This document shows, in pieces, positions 43,301-52,162 of a DNA stretch of 64,000 nt. The DNA comes from Marvania coccoides (Eukaryota; Chlorophyta; Trebouxiophyceae; Chlorellales; Chlorellaceae), in NCBI GenBank assembly GCA_963854735.1, contig OY978101.1:806001-870000 (forward strand), read 5' to 3'. The notes under the pieces are model-generated. The model made no database searches. It saw only the letters and a list, made by a program, of their open reading frames with translations, and had not been told where the DNA came from. A program made the translations under genes and the position numbers. Numbering within the stretch: the stretch's first letter is position 1; every line of letters begins with the position of its first letter.

Positions 43301-45228
43301 GCCTGAGGCAGGAGAGGTCGGTCGCGGAGCACAGATGAAAAGGCAGCGCAGAGGTTTGGCCCCACACACACAGTTCTAGGTTGCCTGGGCGGAGAATTAA
43401 GCGTTCCAGGGTGGAAAACCCGGCCCAGGTGTCGATGCTGCCTCCAACCGAGTCGCCAGAAATGTCGCTGTAAATTCAAGGGTGGGGGTTGGGTAAGCGT
43501 AAGAGGGAAGAGCTTTAAATCGCTGTAAACCGTGCAAGATGTAACTATTTTCGTGACCTACATGCTGTCAATGCTTGGAAATGCTCCAGGCGCTGCCCAC
43601 GACGCTGGAAGCTCCCCCGTCAAAAACGCAGTGGAAAGGTTGCTGCAGAAGAGAAATTTTTAACGGGAGGTTCGAGACACGGGTTACGCAAAATATATGG
43701 GTATTTTAGCAGCAAGCGGCAATGGAAAGGGAGGAAAATATGCAGCAGTAGAAGTCTTCCACGATGTTTCAAATTTGAAAGGGAAGGCCAACCCACGAGC
43801 ACGGCATCAGTTTTCCATTCCATGAGAACTGCTTTGTGAACTCTATTAATATTTAACATCCAACTCACAGGCTGTGCAGGTTGGGCATCGGGCCAGCCCA
43901 TTCAGCAGGAAGGCCGCCGCCCAAAGGATTCTTGCTCAGGTCGAGGCGCATGAGCGATGGGAACGCGTTGGGAAGGCCCCATTTTGCTGGCACGCCGCCC
44001 GTGAGCTTGTTGTCTTGAAGGTACCTGCGGGAGGAGAAAAGAAGAATTTGAATTACAGGGAGGCAAGAACTAAAAGCTGAGGAGAACAGCAAGGCTCCCG
44101 CCTTTTTCAGACTGATTGCAGCTTAAGGAGGAAGAAATGCCGCTATCAGTATTGATTGTTTTGTTTAAAACACGAGAAAAACGCTTCGCATGCATGAGCG
44201 TTTGCACCGAGTGCCAAAATGGGATTCGCATGCCCTCAGAAGGTAATTAAGCGCAATGAATAATTCCCAGAGAAGGGAGCCCAGCAGTAGGTGCCTGTCA
44301 CTAATCGCTGGTTGACCGTCCAGGATGCACTGCCACGATGCAATAAAAAAAAACATCAAACCAAGCTCACAGCTCTTGAATGGTTGCGCTGCTCCACTCC
44401 CGAGGCAGCACACCACTTAAAATATTGTTCTGCAGGGCCAACACCCGCAGGCTGGGGCAGTTTTGCGGCAGGGTTGGGCCCAGCGCCCCGTCCAGCCGGT
44501 TGTTTGAAATCCGCACAATCTGTAGCCTGGGGAGCTTCGTGTCATCTGGAAACGCGCCTTCCAGCTGATTATCGTCCAGCCTCAGCAGCTGCAGCGCTGG
44601 GAAGCTCGTGTTGCGCCACGGGATGGCGCCCGAAAAATTGTTACGGTGGAGAACGAGCTCCTGGAGCGCAGGGAAGCGGCCCGACCATTCAGGCGGGAGC
44701 GTGCCTTGAAAAGCGTTGGAGCTGAGGTCCAGCGTTTCGAGCGCTTCCAGGTTGCTGAGGAGGGCCGGGAGGGTGCCGACGGCTTTGACCTTGCAGTCCA
44801 GCTGGCAAGGCAGACTCCTGCCAAAATAAGAAAAAAGACGGGCCGTTTGAAAAAAACGAGAATATGCATGTAATGCAAAAAGACAAAGGGGATTTCCTCA
44901 CAAACTGACTATTCTCTCGAGGTCATCAGTGCAAGTGACGCCAGTCCACGCACAAGCGGGCACGGAGTCGTTCCAGCCCACTATGCAATTTCCAGCCGCA
45001 AAAGCAGGCCAGTTCACGATGGAATCGCGCAGATAAACGAGGGCTTGGACTGCGAATGAAGAGCAAGCCTCAGCTGTGGGCAAACAAAAATTTATTGCTC
45101 CTCTGCTAAAAAAATGGCACCGCAAGCGTACCTTCAGTTGCAGATTGAAAAGCTGCAGGGGTGACGAAAGTAAAGATGGCCAGCCAAAATAAGAGAGGCT
45201 GGCAGCGTTTTGCAAGCGTTCCTCCCAT
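37348..45228 (-). CDS. LRR receptor-like kinase 2 (upstream copy, hosts an LTR element)
   Basis: Exons 45228-45132, 45073-44902, 44817-44371, 44024-43869, 43642-43562, 43046-42842, 39296-38819, 38640-38525, 38316-37829 and 37687-37348 give 859 residues in frame. Domain order equals RLK1: signal peptide (LLFWLAIFTFVTPAAF), LRRNT cap (ACAWTGVTC), LRRs, transmembrane helix (AVVVSVALIGTLAIILALALL), Ser/Pro-rich juxtamembrane region and TKL-type kinase. Its Gly-rich loop is canonical (LGSGATGSVYKAL), VGVKKL keeps the Lys, the catalytic loop is HFDLKSSN and DFG is DVG. The 81-bp and 116-bp exons have the same length as in RLK1, showing duplication. The intron after the transmembrane exon contains a complete LTR retrotransposon. 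An extra exon at 43287-43467 is described separately. Confidence 0.87.
39385..39678 (+). repeat. left LTR
   Basis: 294 bp, starts TGTAGCAGCACAAGCTGCAC, ends CTATTACA. A TTATAAGA box lies near 39582 and may be the promoter TATA. Confidence 0.92.
40005..41003 (+). CDS. gag-like capsid protein of the LTR element
   Basis: 332 residues from a true ATG. It has an N-terminal coiled-coil stretch (LAHLRQLTIQQEDLANQLR), a Retrotrans_gag-type capsid core (FKFQLLRPHHMALDNHI, FYTRFIHGVQRYE), and a C-terminal zinc knuckle CFKCGAPNWADGHQC. This is a C-x2-C-x8-H-x-C variant, spaced differently from the usual C-x2-C-x4-H-x4-C. The frame is intact, so the protein may still be made. No pol frame follows. Confidence 0.85.
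   Translation: MEPPQPAPALEQPSVAEVLAHLRQLTIQQEDLANQLRILHGENAILRQTVSERPPPSQATAFIQQEAKVSKFSGEATTITAEDFLKELRAVAFHARQLGPQEKIAFAVRNTVGPAREWVVNVSSQSSPNDPFHTFEDFAAALTKQFASVNSKDIAANALRAINQDTKESTTAFYTRFIHGVQRYETAGGQLSDDTKLEKFKFQLLRPHHMALDNHIAGKRADDPTYDITLDGALRFLAQLEGNPLQFEEHGASYTPMEINAFLSNPYLNNKRGDRRLPQHARVYHYNAQQRSFNEDRTNDNHDDKPPTKTTKTCFKCGAPNWADGHQCATKW
41510..41660 (+). repeat. three imperfect tandem repeats inside the LTR element
   Basis: Units beginning (C)TTCAGCATGCCC and ending GGAGCCATCGAAG or GTGCCATCGAAG occur three times at roughly 55-60 bp spacing in the non-coding 3' half of the element. Confidence 0.75.
42406..42699 (+). repeat. right LTR
   Basis: 294 bp, near-identical to the left LTR; one visible difference is CTGCACACC versus CTGCACTCC near the start. 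Confidence 0.92.
43287..43467 (-). other. possible alternative terminal exon of RLK2
   Basis: This segment has a good acceptor (TTTACAG before 43467) and joins in phase after the exon ending at 43562. It reads ISGDSVGGSIDTWAGFSTLE and LCSATDLSCLRRGTP, then TAG at 43287. It looks like one more LRR and a Cys-bearing cap. Skipping it joins the LRR exon to the transmembrane exon exactly as in RLK1; including it would give a secreted ectodomain. Confidence 0.5.
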
Positions 45229-46771
45229 CTTCCACCTCGGGATCCAAGAGCGCAGGGGCCATGCAGCAAGCCCCTAGCAGCACAAATGATCCATTGAAAT
45301 AATATTAAATGCTCTTTGGAGGACGGCTTTAAGCTTCTAGGCGAAATTCAATTTTGCGCCTTCAAACCTTTCTCGACCGTTCTGGCGAGGAATGCAGCAT
45401 AAAAACGGGCCCCTTGGGCGGAGGAAATTGATTTTGTCAATTTTTGTTCTCAAAACAGCTTGGCATGAAGCGAAGGAGGACGAGTTGAGCAGTTTTAACC
45501 TTTTTAAGAAATATTTCCCCAAATTCATGGGAAATTCTCCGCGTCTTGAACTTATTGCGGATTTGTTGAAGCGCTTGTGAAAGTATCGATTCGATTTTTG
45601 TTTGCTGTCGACGGTGATGAAAAAAACTTGAAATTTTGTTAAAATTTTGGCTTGCCTTGCCAACCAAAGTCTAAAACTTTAAACTCGCCATTTCATCTCA
45701 TAAAAAAATCGCCACTGCCAAGCAATGTGCCTTTAATCTGTCATCCGTCAATCTTGAGTTGTTTCGTGCTGTCAGAATCTCAGGGCGCTCGCATGCATGT
45801 GCGCACCTCCCGTTTCCGCCGGCGCGCTGCAGGGCGGGAAATGCTCGCCGTCGGGGCATTTTGGGCATCCTGATTATTGAGGCAGCTGTGTGAGCTGTCA
45901 CAGTTATTTTCATCAGGCCCCAGCCACCGAAGGATCAACTGTTGCAAAGCCGCCGCAACCGTGAACCAATTATTAGAACGTGGGCAGATCTTATCAATCT
46001 CCGGTCCCGCTGCTGCCACATAAAGCAATTTATTTTTTTGTTCGCTAAATGCAGATGGCAAACGCTGATTTGTCTTTATAATCTACCTTGGGCGGTGCAG
46101 CACCATCCCGCCTGGCCAGTTGGCCGCTCATTCCAGCACAAATGCAGTGTTTCATCCTACAAATCGGTTGGACGTGGGATTCGGAAGCCCCAGCACACCT
46201 GCGTGAAGCTTTATTAGCGAAGAAGAGCTGAGGTTTGCCGCCTGCCTTTTTATACAATGGCTGGGCGGTAGCTGCTGCGCCGCGGGACTTCCTGGCGCGT
46301 GCATGCCGAGTAGATGGTGCAGGCATGAGTGCCTGCGGCGGAGGCGGGGATGGAGCGCGCGACCGGCAACAGCACCGTGCTTGCCGAGACGATTTCACTT
46401 TTAACAGAAATGGACCGCTCCGCACTGCATCACTATGTGTGAAATTCGAGGCAGCCCCCGCCCGCCCCCGCCCCTCGCAATACAAGGGGTTTGCAATCCA
46501 ATGAGTCTGACGAAACGCAACAAGCTCGCTGCATGTCAAATTTTTCAAACTGGGTGACGCGTCTTTTGAGGCCCTCTCGGATGTTTAATGACGCAACAAA
46601 ATCATAAGTAAAAAAACGCGGTTTGGATGATAATAGAAGATGGAACCTGGGTCATTTGTGGTTTGCATGAAACAAGCTTGCATGGAGCCGCCTCAATTTT
46701 ATTTTCGCAGCGAGAGGGGATTTTCCACTCGTTTCCCAAAATTTTCACGAATAATTCACATCCTAGATTAT
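45229..46771. other. long intergenic region
   Basis: About 1.5 kb between RLK2 and the palindromic gene. AT-rich to 46000, then mixed composition. Frames here, such as 46235-46504 plus, lack domain features. A CCCGCC-rich tract lies at about 46458-46480. Confidence 0.45.
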
Positions 46772-48339
46772 ATGAAATATCAGCCCGAAGATGCGCGCGG
46801 CAGCGGCCGCACGCGCGCAGCTAGCGACTCCGAAGATGAAGATGAGCGTGAGTGGTAAAATTTTGCCCGTCTCCGAGACCGCACTGCCTGCGGGCGCCGT
46901 TAACCATTCGTTTACCCCCTTGTTTGAATGGGCTGCTTTTCCCGTCAGTCAAAATAATTTGAAATCACATTTTCAGTGGGTTTTCAACTTTTTCGTCCCC
47001 TTTGCAGTGCGCATCGCCAACGAGGGGCGGGCGCTGCAGCGGGGCTCCAAGCGGCGGCACATGTTGATCGAGAGCAGCGACGAGGACGATGGCCCTGTCA
47101 CCACCCGCCCCAGGCACCGCTCTCGATCAACAGGTGCCGCCTCCTCCTCGTCCACCCCCCACCAGGCGGCGGCGCCCCAGACCCCCTTGACACCGGATCA
47201 AGTGCGGGCCATCGACGCCGAGGCTCACTGCCTCTGGCAGGCCGTCCACGCCGCTCACGCCGCCCAGGCCACCCGCCCTGACCCCCCCCTCGAGCTCTGC
47301 CTCCCGGCGGCGCAGACCCTGCAGCACGACCACAATGATGCCTTCGTGGCCATGCAGCGCCTGAAGTCCCACCATGGACTGACGGTGCGGCAGGTGGCGG
47401 GGCACCTTCAAATCCCGACGGTCCAAGAGGCCAAGCGCGAGGCAGGGGTGTCAACGGGTGGCGGCCTGAAGGCCGGGGATCGTGTGGGCGCCGTGTACAG
47501 CGTGGCCCCCAAAATCGGGGCAGCTGAGCACACGGCGGCCCACACCGAGTACAAGAGGTGGCTCGCCCTTTCTCCGGCGGAGAGGGCTGTGGAGGGGCTA
47601 GTCAGCGAGCTCAGCGTCGCCAGGCGCTTGCTGGGGTCAGAGATCGGGGCCATCAAGACCAAAATGACGCCCAAAGATCTCGTCGCTCAGATGAAGAGCC
47701 CAAACCCGCCCCAACAGCGGAAGTCCCAGGCCGCGGTAAGTTTTTTATTTAAATCGTTTTCTCTCTCTCTCTCCCACTCCTCATATGCCCACCCACAATT
47801 TTCCTTCTACCATGCTTTCTTCCTTCTTACATTTTCCTCGCTTGTGCGAATATTCCCCCCCTCTGCTGCAGTTGACGCTCGTCACCCACCTCAAGAAAGA
47901 AACCGCCATAAAAACCAACACTGGCAAGGGGAAGCGCAGCATATATGACGCAATGCAGGAATGGCTCTCCAAGGACATTCCTCTGCGCGTCCTGGCCGGG
48001 GACTTACGTGTTTCCGACGCCTTCGCGTCGTTTGCGGGGGAGTTTTCGAGCTTCACCGCGAAGCAGTGGAATGACGCCACCACTGGCTCAAGGAAGAAGC
48101 CCCCGCCCCCAAAAGGCGCCGTCAAGGAGCTCATCGACGAGGCGGTCGAGCTGCTGGCGGCAGCGCCCCCCGGCTCTGCAGAAATGACTCAGCGGCAATT
48201 CATCGCCGAGGAAGAGCAGCAGGAGCGCGAGCAGCGCCCCCTGTCCTGGATTAAAATGGGCGCCAGTCGTTCCATCTCCAGGTCAAGCTCCCGCTGCTCG
48301 CGCTCCTGCTGCTCTTCCTCGGCGATGAATTGCCGCTGA
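46772..48339 (+). CDS. lineage-specific protein of unknown function, 3' end inside a palindrome
   Basis: Exons 46772-46847, 47008-47735 and 47872-48339 give 423 residues in frame. It starts with an acidic/basic low-complexity head (SDSEDEDE, RRHMLIESSDEDDG) and continues with PLTPDQVRAIDAEAHCLWQ, HHGLTVRQVAGHLQIPTVQE (helix-turn-helix-like), RWLALSPAERAVEGLVSEL and a basic, helical third region. I do not recognise the family. The last ~34 codons (from about 48237) read into an inverted copy of the same gene in antisense, so the natural C terminus is lost. The opposite copy preserves what the original tail probably was (RELDLEMERLAPILIQDRG). Extra fragments exist at 51840-51996 and about 55555-55597, so it is a multi-copy, possibly transposon-related, gene. 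Confidence 0.55.
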
Positions 48340-49420
48340 GTCATTTCTGCAGAGCCGGGGGGCGCTGCCGCCAGCAGCTCGACCGCCTCGTCGATGAGCT
48401 CCTTGACGGCGCCTTTTGGGGGCGGGGGCTTCTTCCTTGAGCCAGTGGTGGCGTCATTCCACTGCTTCGCGGTGAAGCTCGAAAACTCCCCCGCAAACGA
48501 CGCGAAGGCGTCGGAAACACGTAAGTCCCCGGCCAGGACGCGCAGAGGAATGTCCTTGGAGAGCCATTCCTGCATTGCGTCATATATGCTGCGCTTCCCC
48601 TTGCCAGTGTTGGTTTTTATGGCGGTTTCTTTCTTGAGGTGGGTGACGAGCGTCAACTGCAGCAGAGGGGGGGAATATTCGCACAAGCGAGGAAAATGTA
48701 AGAAGGAAGAAAGCATGGTAGAAGGGAAATTGTGGGTGGGCATATGAGGAGTGGGAGAGAGAGAGAGAAAACGATTTAAATAAAAAACTTACCGCGGCCT
48801 GGGACTTCCGCTGTTGGGGCGGGTTTGGGCTCTTCATCTGAGCGACGAGATCTTTGGGCGTCATTTTGGTCTTGATGGCCCCGATCTCTGACCCCAGCAA
48901 GCGCCTGGCGACGCTGAGCTCGCTGACTAGCCCCTCCACAGCCCTCTCCGCCAGAGAAAGGGCGAGCCACCTCTTGTACTCGGTGTGGGCCGCCTTGTGC
49001 TCAGCTGCCCCGATTTTGGGGGCCACGCTGTACACGGCGCCCACACGATCCCCGGCCTTCAGGCCGCCACCCGTTGACACCCCTGCCTCGCGCTTGGCCT
49101 CTTGGACCGTCGGGATTTGAAGGTGCCCCGCCACCTGCCGCACCGTCAGTCCATGGTGGGACTTCAGGCGCTGCATGGCCACGAAGGCATCATTGTGGTC
49201 GTGCTGCAGGGTCTGCGCCGCCGGGAGGCAGAGCTCGAGGGGGGGGTCAGGGCGGGCGGCCTGGGTGGCGTGCGCGGCGTGGACGACCTGCCAGAGGCAG
49301 TGAGCCTCGCCGTCGATGGCCCGCACTTGATCCGGTGTCAAGGGGGTCTGGGGCGCCGCCTGGCGGGGGGTGGACGAGGAGGAGGGGCCTGGGGTGGCAG
49401 AAATGGGAGTGCCGGTGGCG
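47130..49420. repeat. inverted repeat 1 (palindrome of the 46772 gene)
   Basis: The left arm, about 47130-48236, and the right arm, 48292 to about 49400, are nearly identical in inverted orientation around a 55-bp spacer (48237-48291). The arms include exon, intron and splice-site sequence, so duplication was at DNA level. Differences are few (for example HTAAH/HKAAH and SPAER/SLAER in the products). Confidence 0.92.
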
Positions 49421-49443
49421 GTTGGTGACCACATCAACGGCAC
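48189..49443 (-). pseudogene. inverted, 5'-truncated copy of the 46772 gene
   Basis: It contains the counterparts of exon 2 (to about 49385) and exon 3 (from about 48655) with intact frames. It lacks the first exon: upstream it runs directly into the duplicated sulfatase 3' end at about 49433. Its C-terminal frame crosses the spacer and keeps the residues ELDLEMERLAPILIQD absent from the plus copy. No promoter is evident. Confidence 0.7.
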
Positions 49444-49553
49444 CGTGACCCTCTACCAGGGAGGCGGCGCGTTCAGGGGCATCAAGGCCACCCGCTTGCC
49501 GCTGAGCCTGGACCTTGCGGGGGAGAGCACCATCACCGGGTCTGGAAAGTTCT
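49434..49553 (+). pseudogene. duplicated 3' end of the sulfatase gene
   Basis: Encodes the last ~40 residues of the sulfatase at 57130-59345 (VTLYQGGGAFRG, LDLAGESTITGSGKF, stop), in the opposite orientation and fused to the truncated inverted copy of the 46772 gene. Confidence 0.9.
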
Positions 49554-49613
49554 AATAATTTGCTTCTTTCACTGGATTGAACGCCTTGATCATTAATTTT
49601 TTTCACTTCGGTG

Positions 49614-49880
49614 CCAGTCTGCTATGTTGCCTTAGTTGCTTCTTTGTGCGGACTTTAAACCTGTAATGTATGTATGTATGTATGTATGTATGTATGTATG
49701 TATGTATGTATGTATGTATGTATGTATGTATGTATGTATGTATGTATGTATGTATGTATGTATGTATGTATGTATGTATGTATGTATGTATGTATGTATG
49801 TATGTATGTATGTATGTATGTATGTATGTATGTATGTATGTATGTATGTATGTATGTATGTATGTATGTATGTATATTAA
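49614..49880 (+). repeat. repeat unit with long (TATG)n tail
   Basis: A short head (CCAGTCTGCTATGTTGCCTT through GTGCGGACTTTAAACC) is followed by about 50 TATG units (49668-49876). A similar head with only four units occurs at 50258-50335, and its inverted-repeat twin at about 56617-56700. The right arm of the inverted repeat lacks this insertion. Heads ending in a tetranucleotide array are typical of some non-LTR retroposon 3' ends. Confidence 0.8.
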
Positions 49881-50809
49881 TGTTTTTCATATTAATGTTT
49901 TTTTTCTCTCTGTATGTCAAAATTGAATGCGCACAAGCGTACCTCCTCTGCTGCGTGGCCTTATTTGCCATCTCTGTGTTGCCGAGTCAAAGCTTTCAAT
50001 ATGAAAAAAATATGGTGCTTATCGGGCATATGAATGAAAAATATATTTATTTATGTTTATATAAATCAATTTAAAACGCTGTTTATATTAGGAGCACACA
50101 AATGGGTGACCATGCAGGCATGCCCCTGCGTGGAAAATGTGAGGTGTAGACATCACCATATTATTGGCATGTGCAATGCACGCAGCGGCACCAGGAGCGG
50201 CCAAACCGAGAAGACCAGGCGCTGGTGGTACCAGGTATATATTTTAATTATAATTTCCAGTCTGCTACGGGGCCTTAGTTGCCGGTTTGTGCGGACTTTA
50301 AACCCTATAATATAATGTATGTATGTATGTATGTAGTAGTACAAGCACAGCAAAATAATTTGGAAATGCTGGCTTCTAACATTGTTCAGAAAAAATATAT
50401 GCTGTTGAAAGCTTGTAAAAGGGCGTCTCGCCCACAGGAACACGGCGTTCTCATTTATAACATGTTGTTGGGAGTCATAAAACAAAATGCGTTTTTTGTG
50501 ATTTTCTTGATTAGAGGAACAACAGTCTTGGCAGAACTACGAGGCGGGACTTTCCCCATACGATCTCAGTTTATTTTTCATATAATTCGCCGCGAAAGAA
50601 AAATAATGCAACACCCGGAAATTGCGAGAACTTGCGGTCAATGCCAGCGTCCAGAACGGCGAGTTTGACAGAAGCTGGGTGGGCTCGAAACGTCTGCAAC
50701 CTCTCTGGTTTCATGGACAATTGATGTTGCAGTATTCATTTCATTATGTGGCGAGCGGGGGCGCTCTGAATCAGCGTGGGTTTGGATATCAAAATTGTAA
50801 ATTTGGGTT

Positions 50810-51130
50810 TTTTTTCATGTGCCCACCAAGCACCGAGGATATCAAGTCTCAATCTTATGTTTCAACAAAAATAAAAATTAAAGAGACACCAGGGGGAGGA
50901 CGCCCTATAGTAGTTGCACGTTTCTACTCAAAGGTTTCCCATCGTCCAGTCACTTGATGAGTGTACCACAATCTGAGACCGATTCCAATTCTCCTGTAGA
51001 TTGTGGCTTAGCCTATATAAGGACTCCTATAGTAGGTGCTCAGTTCCTACTCAAAGGTTTCCCTCGTCCAAATATTTTACCACATCAAAGATATTCCCAA
51101 TCTTCTATTGATGGTGGTGTTTGGTTTTTG
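50810..51130 (+). repeat. dispersed repeat family A
   Basis: The longest copy of the family. It contains two internal near-duplicates of the segment TCCTACTCAAAGGTTTCCC plus TCGTCCA. It is the inverted twin of 55855-56150. Confidence 0.8.
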
Positions 51131-51185
51131 GTGTAAATCGACGTATTTAGAGGTAATTACACTGCCCAGAGGTGCAAAAAAGGGT

Positions 51186-51368
51186 TTGCAAAGAAGGCGC
51201 TTTGCCACTAAGCTAATGCCCCAAGGAATTAATTAATATTAATATATTAATGCCCCGGAGTGACGGCTGCCTGACGGTGAGCATGCCTGATGGTAAGCTC
51301 ACCGCACTTCTCAGAAAGAAGCCACGTCTTCGATGGAGCATGCAAGGATCGAACTCGCGATCTCCTCC
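51186..51368 (-). tRNA. permuted tRNA-Ala(UGC) gene
   Basis: On the minus strand the 3' half comes first (51368-51334): GGAGG anticodon 3' strand, AGATC variable loop, GCGAG-TTCGATC-CTTGC T arm, ATGCTCC acceptor strand, A73. After 111 nt the 5' half follows (51222-51186): GGGGCAT acceptor, TA, GCTT-AGTGGCA-AAGC D arm, G26, CCTTC anticodon stem, TTTGCAA loop with anticodon TGC. The 7-bp acceptor, 4-bp D, 5-bp anticodon and 5-bp T stems all pair. U8, A14, G18-G19, A21, U33, A37, G15-C48 and the alanine identity pair G3-U70 are present. A T6 run (51181-51176) directly after the 5' half is a polymerase III terminator. Permuted tRNAs are known from red algae and prasinophytes; maturation goes through a circular precursor. 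Confidence 0.85.
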
Positions 51369-51993
51369 ACAAAAACCATACAATATCCGAATACATAAGC
51401 ATACCAGACACCAACAACACAAACACACCAACAACACTGCCCCCAACCTGCCAGCAGCACCGTTCCCTAATCCACACTCACCTTCTACATCACCCACATC
51501 ACATCACAAAAATCTAATAAAAATAGGGCCTCCAGGTGGAAATAAAAGACAGATTCTTGACACCAACGATCCTGAGATTTTCAATGTTGCTCAACTGAGC
51601 GGCCCTAACTTGTGGCTTAATCCCCGTTCTCACCTGGATACATGATGTCGTATATTTAACAACCTAAATCAATGGTGCAGAGGGCCTAAATCAGAGGTTA
51701 ATCGGATGCTTCATAAACAATGTCATCACAGCGATCCAAATTTTTGAGGCCGTCATTTTGGTGAATGGACACCCGCATTGCAATCCAAATAGACTAAAAT
51801 GCATAAAATCAGAGTAGCTGCGGAAAAACATAGGAACCATCAACGCGCCCGCCGCCCAGGCCGCACGCCCTGACCCTCCCCTCGAGCTCTGCCTCCCGGC
51901 GATGCAGACCCTGCAGTTTGGCCACGAGCACGCCTTCAAGGCGATGCAGCAGCTGCATGATCACCACGGACTAACGGTGCGGCAGGTGGCGGG
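51358..51993. other. loop region with fragment of the 46772 gene
   Basis: Mostly unrecognised sequence, ending with a fragment (51840-51996) homologous to exon 2 of the 46772 gene, from AAQAARPDPPLELCLPA through LTVRQVAG. It has diverged more than the palindrome arms. Confidence 0.6.
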
Positions 51994-52103
51994 TGTGAGG
52001 GATGCGACATTTAGTCAGCAATTGAGGACTTCATACTTACAACTAAAAATATATAACTAACTGAACTGCACCGCAGAGCAACTACTATATCAAAGAGGAG
52101 GGG
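51994..52103 (+). repeat. direct repeat flanking the integrase fragment (left)
   Basis: About 100 bp, almost identical to 55364-55471, both starting TGTG(A/G)GGGAT and running through GCAGAGCAACTACTATATCA. Position on both sides of integrase remnants suggests LTR fragments, but ends and target duplication are not resolved. Confidence 0.65.
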
Positions 52104-52162
52104 CTCAAAGGGGAAGAAAGAGTGGAGGGAGGTATTCCCATAACACTACTCCTTTCCCCCCT

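Larger units (their letters stand above)
49434..51357. repeat. inverted repeat 2, left arm
   Basis: Matches 55597-57251 in inverse orientation almost base for base over more than 1.5 kb. The left arm is longer because it carries an insertion at about 49614-49880, including a TATG microsatellite. The outer end falls inside the sulfatase coding sequence; the inner end falls inside the T-stem of the tRNA. Confidence 0.92.

Noticed and set aside
46235..46504. 89-codon plus-strand frame upstream of the palindrome
   Set aside because: Ala/Arg-rich with no supporting splice sites or similarity.
49668..49876. CRISPR-like regularly spaced repeats
   Set aside because: Simple tandem tetranucleotide array without spacers, in a eukaryotic genome.
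49668..49880. Open frames of Met-Tyr-Val-Cys repeats
   Set aside because: Translation of a TATG microsatellite; all frames are open by construction.
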